Positions 1 to 5,606 of a stretch of DNA of 6,718 bases are shown in pieces. This DNA comes from JBBKWQ01 sp037969115. Its GTDB lineage: Bacteria > Actinomycetota > Acidimicrobiia > Acidimicrobiales > Ilumatobacteraceae. The stretch lies in assembly GCA_037969115.1 (NCBI GenBank), contig JBBKWQ010000387.1:1-6718 (forward strand). The letters run 5' to 3'. Below the pieces are notes generated by a model that saw only the letters and a list, made by a program, of their open reading frames with translations, was not told where the DNA came from and made no database searches. Position numbers and translations under genes: made by a program. Each line of letters begins with the position of its first letter. Position 1 is the first letter of the stretch.

Positions 1-454
1 GGAGGTGTGCTCGTCCGGGTTGTCCGGGGTAGACGATCGGGTCGTCGTAGGCGAGGTGGGAGAAGTCGCAGATCATCCGGAAGTTGCCCTCCGGGCCCCA
101 TGCGTGGGACTCAGGAATCTCCCACCCGGTGTCCAAGAACCGACCCACATTGAAATTGCTCGGAATCCGATCCGGCGATTTCGTTGTCGACGGAGACGTC
201 GTCGCGGACGGAGCGGTCGTCGTGGTCGGCGTGGGGGTATTCGTCGTAGTGGTGGTCGGGGTGATGGCCTCGTCACCAGCGTTGAAAGCGTTTCCACGAA
301 CGGCCGGCTGGAGTCCGGCGCTCGATACTTCGCCTATGCGGATTTCAGTGGCGCTGACAGCTGCCTCGTACCCGGTGGACGCGAGTGCAGCAAGCAACGT
401 TGCGATCAGTACGAGGCCAAGAGGTCGCACGCGTTTTTCGGTTCGTCGATGCAT
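1..454 (-). CDS. Secreted DUF1996-type protein, N-terminal part (runs off the left edge)
   Basis: This reading frame gives 151 residues before the window ends, so the C-terminus is missing. It begins with a clear signal peptide: basic residues (HRRTEKRVR), a hydrophobic core at about 12-26, and a likely cleavage site after AVSA at residue 35. A low-complexity linker at 65-93 has 16 Thr in 29 residues, with Pro and Ser. The conserved part then starts, with FNVGRFLDTGW at 101-111, a Cys at 129, and SHLAYDDPIVYPGQPGRAHL at 132-151. The DDPIVYPGQPG...HLH-like pattern is what I know from the DUF1996 family, secreted proteins of fungi and actinobacteria with no established function. The ATG at 452-454 is chosen because GGAG lies 6 nt upstream and the signal peptide follows at once. 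It has the same signal-plus-linker build as the secreted protein at the other end of the window. The DUF1996 call rests on the motif alone. Confidence 0.8.
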   Translation of the reverse strand, partial: MHRRTEKRVRPLGLVLIATLLAALASTGYEAAVSATEIRIGEVSSAGLQPAVRGNAFNAGDEAITPTTTTTNTPTPTTTTAPSATTSPSTTKSPDRIPSNFNVGRFLDTGWEIPESHAWGPEGNFRMICDFSHLAYDDPIVYPGQPGRAHL

Positions 455-460
455 GGGCTA

Positions 461-464
461 CTCC
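461..464 (-). promoter_or_regulatory. Ribosome binding site of the DUF1996-type gene
   Basis: On the minus strand GGAG sits 6 nt before the ATG at 454. This fixes the start of the secreted protein, and contrasts with the flippase, acetyltransferase and EEP genes, which have no such site. Confidence 0.65.
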
Positions 465-486
465 ATTTCCGGGTCAATGTCGTGCG

Positions 487-536
487 TCGGTTGCAAACCG
501 AACGTTCTGAACCCGATTCGCATCCTGTAACCGAAC
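487..536. repeat. Inverted and direct repeat cluster upstream of the DUF1996-type gene
   Basis: TCGGTT (487-492) and AACCGA (496-501) form a perfect 6-bp inverted repeat around GCA. GAACGTTC (500-507) is a perfect 8-bp palindrome. AACCGAAC occurs at 496-503 and again at 529-536, so the copies are 33 bp apart, about three helical turns. The cluster lies about 35-80 bp upstream of the DUF1996 start, where a repressor or activator could bind. No regulator family is recognised. Elements this short can also arise by chance. Confidence 0.3.
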
Positions 537-597
537 TGAAAACTGTTCTTGCCGAAGGCTTGATGTTCCATCCGGATAAGTGGCTGTCCACCGGAGC

Positions 598-786
598 TCA
601 GCAGCGGGCGCCTGCATCGTTGAGCGCTCGAGTCGACGAGATCGCTGTGCCGAACGTGTCGGCGCTGTCCTCGGCGAGGACTACCATTGCCCGAAGTTTC
701 TCGGCGATCAGCGGTGGCGCTTCAGCGTCGAGCCGCTCTTGGACGGCCTGACCGAGGCGAATCCGGGTGTGAGGCGGACGAAGCAT
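598..786 (-). CDS. Possible small protein or gene remnant, unrecognised
   Basis: An ATG at 786 (or TTG at 792) opens a frame of about 62 residues ending in TGA at 598-600. Some coding signal is visible: about 72% of third codon positions are G or C, and the product looks helical and charged (QAVQERLDAEAPPLIAEKL, then AEDSADTFG). Against it, no Shine-Dalgarno sequence precedes either start, and the frame is closed upstream by a TGA at 805-807. It could be a real small protein, or the C-terminal scrap of a gene lost when the neighbouring flippase was acquired. I recognise no family, and a chance ORF is not excluded. Confidence 0.3.
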   Translation of the reverse strand: MLRPPHTRIRLGQAVQERLDAEAPPLIAEKLRAMVVLAEDSADTFGTAISSTRALNDAGARC

Positions 787-849
787 GCACAATCTGACAA
801 ATGGTCATGACGGCGCCCAGCGCCAACGATCTCGTCGTGACGTTGCGAC

Positions 850-2157
850 ATGAGGGTTCCCGGCTTCATCACGAAGGGAATTCGCACCGTTCAAGGACTG
901 GCGTCGAGGCTGATCGAGATCGCCGCGGCGATGTTCTACGAGATCGCGTTGATCGGGTCGCTCGCGGTCATTTTTCCTCTGGTCGCCCGGGGGCTCGGCC
1001 CGGCGCAGTACGGGAAGTACCAGACGGTGTACGTGATCGCCGCCTTCGCAGTCACATGGGCATACGCAGCGGTCGCTGCGGCGATCGTGCAGTTGCTGCT
1101 GCAATCCAATCGGTCGAGCCGCTCCCTCCTCGTGGCCGGCCGGCGTCAAGTGCTCGTCATGACCGCGCCGCTCGGTGTCGGTGGGATGTTGCTCGTCCTC
1201 GCACTTTTCGGGTGGGAGGTCGTACTTCCGGCGGCAATCATCCTCGGTCCGGAGCTGGCCATGACCGGGATCGCGGAAGTCAATATCGCGCTCCTGTTCG
1301 CTCTGCGCGGTGCCACCTTCACCACCAGGATCAAGGTCATCGGTCCGATCCTCAGGGTGTTTGGCGTGTTGGCGCTCTTCCAGACCGACAACATCACCAT
1401 TCTCAACCTGGTCGTGGTCAACTTCGCAGCGTCCACCGGAGTGATGCTGGCCGCCGTCTACGCCGGTCGGTCCTTGACGACAAACGACGATCGCCCCGAA
1501 CAGTCCGAGACGTCGTCGAGCGAGGTCCGCTCCCTGTCGCTCGTGTACGCCGCGTCGATGTCCACGAATGCGGCACAGAGCGAGGGTGAGAAGCTGGTGA
1601 TGGCTACGTTCCGGCCGCTCGCCGAGTTGGGTCGTTACCAGGCCGCGTATCGGATCATTTCCCTCCCGCTCATTCCGCTCAACGCGGTGTATCTGGTTGC
1701 GACCAAGTGGTTCCTTCCCAAAGACGAGCGTCCGAACATCCAAGTGATTCGAGCACAACGGCTTTCCGGACCGATTCTGGTGTACGGGGTGACCGTTGCG
1801 ATTGTCATCGCGTTCGCATCGCCCATCGTCGAATTGGTGCTCGGTGACCAGTTCAGCGAGGCGAAGACAATGACCGTGTGGCTCTGTGCGGTCCCGCTGG
1901 CTCACGCACTCGCCGACATCCCGACCATCGGGCTCCTCGGGCTCGCTCGCAACAAGGTGAGAATGTGGTTGGGGATGGGGGGAGCAGCCTTCGCAGTCGT
2001 CGTGTATCTCATCCTGGTCCCGCTGTACGGATGGCAAGGAGCGGTCGTCGGGACGTACGCGTCAGAGATCGCGACGCTCGTCGCCGGGTGGATACTCCTC
2101 ATCCGATATCAACGGGTCCACGATCGTTCGAATGCGGAAACTGTGCACAGCGCGTGA
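850..2157 (+). CDS. Wzx-type polysaccharide/lipid-linked oligosaccharide flippase (MOP superfamily)
   Basis: A polytopic inner-membrane protein of 435 residues, a normal length for O-antigen or capsule flippases, which move undecaprenyl-linked glycan units across the membrane. About 12 hydrophobic stretches are visible, roughly from 29 to 419. Family hallmarks are the LGPAQYGKY motif after the first helix (49-57), GEKLVMATFRPLAELGRYQA (246-265) opening the second half, and a PLYGWQGAVVGTYASE block near the end (391-406). A hydrophilic, acidic loop at about 207-228 separates the two halves. The ATG at 850 is the first start after an in-frame TGA at 838-840. No Shine-Dalgarno sequence precedes it, so the start is likely but not proven. 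The gene is alone on its strand and converges on the tandem hydrolase with a 38-bp gap. The substrate cannot be told. A teichoic-acid or glycolipid exporter of the same fold is the main alternative. Confidence 0.88.
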   Translation: MRVPGFITKGIRTVQGLASRLIEIAAAMFYEIALIGSLAVIFPLVARGLGPAQYGKYQTVYVIAAFAVTWAYAAVAAAIVQLLLQSNRSSRSLLVAGRRQVLVMTAPLGVGGMLLVLALFGWEVVLPAAIILGPELAMTGIAEVNIALLFALRGATFTTRIKVIGPILRVFGVLALFQTDNITILNLVVVNFAASTGVMLAAVYAGRSLTTNDDRPEQSETSSSEVRSLSLVYAASMSTNAAQSEGEKLVMATFRPLAELGRYQAAYRIISLPLIPLNAVYLVATKWFLPKDERPNIQVIRAQRLSGPILVYGVTVAIVIAFASPIVELVLGDQFSEAKTMTVWLCAVPLAHALADIPTIGLLGLARNKVRMWLGMGGAAFAVVVYLILVPLYGWQGAVVGTYASEIATLVAGWILLIRYQRVHDRSNAETVHSA

Positions 2158-2195
2158 GGTGAGGTTCGCTGGCGCAGGTTGTTCGTCGTCGAGTC

Positions 2196-3818
2196 TCACA
2201 ATGTGCTGTTCAGGTACGACGTGACGACTTCGAAGACTCGTTGACGGGCGGTGGGATCGAACATGCTGTGATCCAGATGATCGATGACGGTCAGTTGCAC
2301 GCGCGGATCGTTGACGATGCGATCGAACTCGCGTCCATCGCGGTGCTGTAGCACTCCGAGTCCCAATTCCTCGCGGCCGAAGATCAACAGCATCTGCCCG
2401 CTCGGGCGGGCGAGATAGCGACGCAATGCGTGGGTTGGCAGCGCGACCAGATGCAGCCGGTCGAGTAGCGACCAGATCTTGCCGGGTACGCGTTCGAAGA
2501 GCGGGAAGAGGCGAGTCTTGTGAAGCGGGATCTGTGCGAGGCGAATGGTCTGGCGCGCCGCACGTTCATTTCGTTCGTGGCGAGCATCGTGAAACGGCCG
2601 GTCGAACCGGCCGTTGATGCTGATGATCACGTCGATCTGTGCAGATTTCAGAGCTCCGTCGAAGCTCAGCACGGCTCCCGAACAGAGTCCGACGCACGCA
2701 ACACGTGTGACTCCGCGAGCCACCAGAAATGAGACTGCTACCGCGATGTCGCGGCCAGCCGCTGTCGAATAGTCGTCCTGCTCTCGATGTCCTGCCCTCG
2801 GGGGACTGTCGCCGAGTCCGCTCAGATCGAGACGCACGGCCCGATGACCGTCGGCCGCGACCCGTCGGGCGAGTTCGATCCACGCCCGCCCCGGGCCAAC
2901 CGATGCAGCCACCCCGTTGTTCAGGATCAGAACGGCCGTTGTCGGCTGCGACCCCTCGACGCGGGACTCGACAGCAAACAGATCGCTCGTACCAAGACGC
3001 GTTGCAGAGTGTTCGAAGGCGCGATCGCCGGCGTGCTCGACGCAGCTGGAGACGAAGGTGGATGTCGAAAGATCGTCCGGCGGCGAAGCATTCGTGACGG
3101 TCCAGTCGATGATCGAGCGGATGATCTCGCGGGGAACGGTCGACAACTCTGCCTCGGTGTCGAGCATCGCGCTCGTCCCGTGGAGGCGTTCGTACGCCCA
3201 ACTCGGATGGAGGTCGTGTTCGCCTGGATCGTGTTCGCTGCGCTCGATCAGCAGCCCTGCCGACGGAAGACGATCCAGATCGAGGCGTAACTCGCCGATG
3301 CCGTCGAGTGTCTCGTCCGTGAAGGGGATCCCACCGACGACGATGTTGGACGAATCGACCAGATCGGGCGCTGCCAAGAGCTTCAGAGTGCGCATGTGCC
3401 GTCGACCGTTGATGATCGGGTCCCACAGTATGAGGCCCGAGACGTTTGATTCGGCGCTCAAGCAGGAAGCGGCAATCGTGCCTCCCAACCGCACACCGAT
3501 GACCACCGGCGGCCCGCAGCCGAGCGTCGCGAGTTCATCAAGTGCGTCACGAACCGATTGCGTCCATGACTGGACTCTCGAAGTATCACGTTCGTCGCCG
3601 ATGGAGTTCCCGGTCCCGTCGTAGTCGATTCGCATCGCGACGATGCCCCGGTCACTCAGTTGACGAGCGAGCTGCCGGAGCGTTTGATGGGCGCAGACAT
3701 TTTCGTAGCCGATCGGTGGGCAGATGAGCGCGCATCCCTTGACGTCGCCTGGCGGCCAATGGAGCATGCTGAAGCGCCGGCGCTCGACCGGGCCGAAATA
3801 GTGTGGCGAACCGATCAT
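2196..3818 (-). CDS. Tandem alpha/beta-hydrolase protein, exosortase-associated hydrolase-like
   Basis: Two alpha/beta-hydrolase domains lie in one 540-residue chain with no signal peptide, so it is probably cytoplasmic. Domain 1 (about 1-245) has CPPIGYEN (33-40), DYDGTGNS (65-72), GVRLGG (108-113) and LWDPIINGRR (131-140). Its elbow carries Arg110 where the nucleophile should be, and no clear catalytic His follows, so it is probably non-catalytic. Domain 2 (about 275-540) has NNGVAASVGPGR (300-311), LDLSGLGDS (330-338) and a GLCSG elbow (377-381) with Cys379 as nucleophile. Likely partners are Glu483/Glu484 and His517. These patterns resemble the hydrolase 2 and hydrolase 1 families of exosortase A/polysaccharide loci, as I recall them. 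The ATG overlaps the stop of the acetyltransferase by one base (TAATG), so the two are probably translationally coupled. A role in acyl transfer to, or removal from, a glycan precursor is inference. A generic esterase or thioesterase is possible. Confidence 0.85.
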   Translation of the reverse strand: MIGSPHYFGPVERRRFSMLHWPPGDVKGCALICPPIGYENVCAHQTLRQLARQLSDRGIVAMRIDYDGTGNSIGDERDTSRVQSWTQSVRDALDELATLGCGPPVVIGVRLGGTIAASCLSAESNVSGLILWDPIINGRRHMRTLKLLAAPDLVDSSNIVVGGIPFTDETLDGIGELRLDLDRLPSAGLLIERSEHDPGEHDLHPSWAYERLHGTSAMLDTEAELSTVPREIIRSIIDWTVTNASPPDDLSTSTFVSSCVEHAGDRAFEHSATRLGTSDLFAVESRVEGSQPTTAVLILNNGVAASVGPGRAWIELARRVAADGHRAVRLDLSGLGDSPPRAGHREQDDYSTAAGRDIAVAVSFLVARGVTRVACVGLCSGAVLSFDGALKSAQIDVIISINGRFDRPFHDARHERNERAARQTIRLAQIPLHKTRLFPLFERVPGKIWSLLDRLHLVALPTHALRRYLARPSGQMLLIFGREELGLGVLQHRDGREFDRIVNDPRVQLTVIDHLDHSMFDPTARQRVFEVVTSYLNSTL

Positions 3819-3820
3819 TA
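3816..3820 (-). promoter_or_regulatory. TAATG stop/start overlap coupling acetyltransferase and hydrolase
   Basis: On the minus strand the TAA of the acetyltransferase and the ATG of the tandem hydrolase share one A. There is no good Shine-Dalgarno sequence just upstream, so the hydrolase is probably translated by terminating ribosomes restarting. Confidence 0.7.
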
Positions 3821-4402
3821 CGGCGAATGCGTCGCTGCATCGTCAGGTGTCGTTGTGCCCCTTGCTCGTGCCGGAACTCCAACGGCGACTGCGCCGGCCG
3901 GGACGTCGCTGACGACGACGGCACCCGACGCGACAGTTGCTCCGTCACCGACATGGACTGGTCCGAGCACGCACGAGTGTGCGCCCAACATCACGTGGTC
4001 GCCGATCATGGGCCCGCCATGGCGGCTTCCCGCCGACCCAACAGTGCAGACCGGGTGAATCGCGCAATCTGCGCCCAATGTCGATTCGAGATTGATCTGG
4101 ATCGGTCCGAAATGAGGGATGTAGGTACCCGGTCCGATGACGGCAAAGCGGTCGATGTTGATCAATGTCACCAAGCTGACGAATTTCTTGACGACACGTA
4201 GCGCGAGCCCGAGGACCCGGGTGATGGGTGTCGGGCGCATCTTCATGGCGCCGCGCTGCGCTCTGTACACCGACAGCGCCCAAAACCCTTCTGACCCCCA
4301 GCCGCTCGCACCCTGAGCCTTGAATCGCGCCAAGTCGGCCCGCCACGCCCGCCACTGGCTGTCTCCCGCCCAATCTTTGACCGTGTCCCTGTCGTACTTC
4401 AT
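3818..4402 (-). CDS. Serine acetyltransferase-like left-handed beta-helix O-acetyltransferase
   Basis: From the ATG at 4402 the protein has 194 residues. The first ~85 are helical (SVYRAQR, ALRVVKKFV), as in CysE-like enzymes. They are followed by hexapeptide-repeat turns: FAVIGPG, IQINLESTLGADCAI, PMIGDHVMLGAH, GPVHVGDGATVASGAVV, and the closing VPAGAVAVGVPAR. His97 in the IPHFG motif matches the catalytic His of serine acetyltransferases. Such enzymes use acetyl-CoA to acetylate serine or, in polysaccharide loci, a sugar hydroxyl. I favour the sugar role from context, since no cysteine biosynthesis gene is near. The ATG is preferred over an in-frame TTG at 4432 because TACAGT ends 6 nt before it, fitting leaderless initiation, and because the longer form would overlap the promoter region. 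The stop shares a base with the hydrolase ATG, so the two form an operon. Confidence 0.85.
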   Translation of the reverse strand: MKYDRDTVKDWAGDSQWRAWRADLARFKAQGASGWGSEGFWALSVYRAQRGAMKMRPTPITRVLGLALRVVKKFVSLVTLINIDRFAVIGPGTYIPHFGPIQINLESTLGADCAIHPVCTVGSAGSRHGGPMIGDHVMLGAHSCVLGPVHVGDGATVASGAVVVSDVPAGAVAVGVPARARGTTTPDDAATHSP

Positions 4403-4408
4403 GACCGA

Positions 4409-4414
4409 ACTGTA
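4409..4414 (-). promoter_or_regulatory. -10 box for a leaderless acetyltransferase transcript
   Basis: TACAGT fits the actinobacterial TANNNT -10 consensus and is followed by 6 nt (TTCGGTC begins with the box's last T) and then the ATG at 4402. This spacing would put the transcript start on the A of ATG. No recognisable -35 element lies upstream, which is common in these bacteria. The adjoining AT-rich patch contains TAGA-TCTT-TCTA (4413-4424). Confidence 0.45.
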
Positions 4415-4510
4415 GATCTTTCTAGTGACCAACTCGGCCTGCTTCGACCGTCTGGGTGCACTGACGACCGAGGAAGAAGGTCGTCATTCCATTCAGCGGG
4501 GAGGTATCCG

Positions 4511-4516
4511 TAGAAT
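4511..4516 (+). promoter_or_regulatory. -10 box for a leaderless EEP-gene transcript
   Basis: TAGAAT matches TANNNT and is followed by 7 nt (CGTACGG) and then GTG at 4524, the spacing expected when transcription begins at the start codon. The purine-rich GGGGAGG at 4498-4504 lies 19 nt from that GTG, too far to be its ribosome binding site, and no other in-frame start lies closer to it. This supports leaderless translation. Confidence 0.5.
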
Positions 4517-4523
4517 CGTACGG

Positions 4524-5579
4524 GTGGAGACTCCATCCGTCGATCCAATGGATGGTGTCACGCTCGAATCTTCTGATGACGCAGAGGAAGATCGCGCAGA
4601 GTGGGTCCGATGGTCAGCTCGGCTGGGCCACGTGATTGAACGCTCGTTCTTCGTAGGGGCATGGATTCTCGGTGCGCTGCTGTTCTTCACCGCGGCCATG
4701 CGACAACTGCGACTCGTCGTTCCGTCGATGGCGTTTGTCTTGTTCCAGTCCCTGACCCCGCTGGTGTATCTGCCGATGTATTTCGTCGCACCGCTGGCAG
4801 CGTGGACCCGCCGCTGGTGGCTGTGTGGCGTGGCCGCCGCCCTGATCGTTGTGCACCTCGCGAGCATCTTTCCGGCGATCGGCTCGACGGCAACGCCGAC
4901 GTGGGCTGCCACGCGACCGGAGCTACGTGTGGTTGCCGCAAATGTCTATGAGCAGAACTCGCGATCAGATGAGGCGGCGCGTGTGCTGCTGAACAGGGAC
5001 GCCGACGTCGTCGTCCTGACCGAACTCTCTGCGCAGTTCAAAGCTGCGCTCGACGATGCGAGGGTCGACGATGTCTACCCGTTCTTGCAGATCGGGCCGC
5101 TCGATGACGAGAACCGGACGACCGAGGCGATCTACTCGCGCTTTCCGCTCTCGAACAAAGAGTACGTTCCGTTCGGAGTGCAGACCTTCAAGTTCGCTGA
5201 CATCGAGTTCGATGGAAACACGATCGGCGTGCTCGCCTTACATGTCGCAGGTCCGAGACATGGTGCTGACGAATGGAATGTCGAGCTGTCCGATCTGAAA
5301 CTTTTCGCCGAGTCTCGTACGACCCCGACGTTGCTCGTCGGAGACTTCAACGCAAACCGATGGAACTCCCCATTTCGTGATCTCCTCGACACGGGTCTGG
5401 TCGACGCCCATGAGACGCAGGGCAAGGGGCTGTCGTTCTCATGGCCGAGCGCGATGCCAGTGATGCGTCTCGATCACGCGTTGGTCAACGACTCGGTCGC
5501 CGTCGTGAACGTTGAGGATTTCGACACCCCCGGCAGCGATCATCGGGCGATGGAATTGACGCTTGTCACCAAGCCGTGA
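4524..5579 (+). CDS. Membrane-anchored endonuclease/exonuclease/phosphatase (EEP) family protein
   Basis: From the GTG at 4524 the protein has 351 residues. An acidic N-terminal stretch (DDAEEDRAEW) is followed by three hydrophobic segments at about 40-60, 64-93 and 98-120, then an EEP (DNase I-like) domain at about 134-347. The metal and catalytic residues of the family are all present: Asn140 in ANVYEQN, Glu167 in TELS, His240 in LHVAGP, Asp274 and Asn276 in GDFNAN, Asp317 in RLDH, and Asp339-His340 in GSDHR. The enzyme should therefore be an active Mg-dependent phosphoesterase. Which side of the membrane it faces cannot be settled by sight. Substrates in the fold range from DNA to phospholipids and inositol phosphates, and near a flippase a lipid-linked phosphate is attractive but unproven. 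GTG 4524 is preferred to the longer GTG 4425 start, which would overlap the -10 box and the acetyltransferase promoter. ATG 4548 is an alternative. Confidence 0.85.
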   Translation: METPSVDPMDGVTLESSDDAEEDRAEWVRWSARLGHVIERSFFVGAWILGALLFFTAAMRQLRLVVPSMAFVLFQSLTPLVYLPMYFVAPLAAWTRRWWLCGVAAALIVVHLASIFPAIGSTATPTWAATRPELRVVAANVYEQNSRSDEAARVLLNRDADVVVLTELSAQFKAALDDARVDDVYPFLQIGPLDDENRTTEAIYSRFPLSNKEYVPFGVQTFKFADIEFDGNTIGVLALHVAGPRHGADEWNVELSDLKLFAESRTTPTLLVGDFNANRWNSPFRDLLDTGLVDAHETQGKGLSFSWPSAMPVMRLDHALVNDSVAVVNVEDFDTPGSDHRAMELTLVTKP

Positions 5580-5606
5580 CCGAGCTCATCGACGTCACAG
5601 CGTGAC
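5565..5606. terminator. Possible bidirectional terminator between converging genes
   Basis: Two hairpins with the same GTCAC/GTGAC arms lie around the converging gene ends: 5565-5580 (loop CAAGCC) and 5594-5606 (loop AGC). They span the stop codons of the EEP gene and of the secreted-protein gene, which are only 15 bp apart. The stems are just 5 bp and neither has a U-rich tail, so termination activity is doubtful. Actinobacterial terminators often lack that tail. Confidence 0.25.

Larger units (their letters stand above)
455..849. other. Spacer between divergent DUF1996-type and flippase genes
   Basis: This 395-bp stretch must hold the promoters of both flanking genes. Besides the repeat cluster and the doubtful small ORF listed separately, it has one short hairpin, GGCGC-CCA-GCGCC at 812-824, just upstream of the flippase. 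No convincing -10/-35 pair stands out on either strand, and I see no RNA gene or riboswitch-like structure. Plus-strand frames here are rich in Arg and Ser, as expected of non-coding or antisense frames. Confidence 0.5.

Noticed and set aside
5..751. A 248-residue open frame on the plus strand.
   Set aside because: It is antisense to the DUF1996-type gene over its first half, with Arg/Gly runs that mirror the Thr-rich linker, and it has no ribosome binding site.
812..824. GGCGC-CCA-GCGCC hairpin upstream of the flippase, considered as an attenuator or operator.
   Set aside because: A 5-bp GC-rich stem is expected often in DNA of this composition, and nothing around it supports a role.
805..2037. 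A 410-residue open frame on the minus strand.
   Set aside because: It is antisense to the flippase, rich in His, Arg, Asp and Gly, and shows no domain. The plus strand has clear family motifs and membrane helices.
2141..2150. CTGTGCACAG, a perfect 10-bp palindrome at the end of the flippase gene, considered as a terminator.
   Set aside because: It has no loop and no U-tract, and lies inside the coding sequence, so it is more likely chance.
2566..3426. A 286-residue minus-strand frame inside the hydrolase.
   Set aside because: It is an out-of-frame reading of the hydrolase, full of Arg and Ser, with no motif.
4403..4432. N-terminal extension of the acetyltransferase from TTG 4432.
   Set aside because: It adds only ten residues from a rare start with a weak upstream site, and covers the TACAGT box spaced correctly for ATG 4402.
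4425..4523. N-terminal extension of the EEP protein from GTG 4425.
   Set aside because: The extra 33 residues look non-coding, lack a ribosome binding site, and would cover the -10 box that fits the GTG at 4524.
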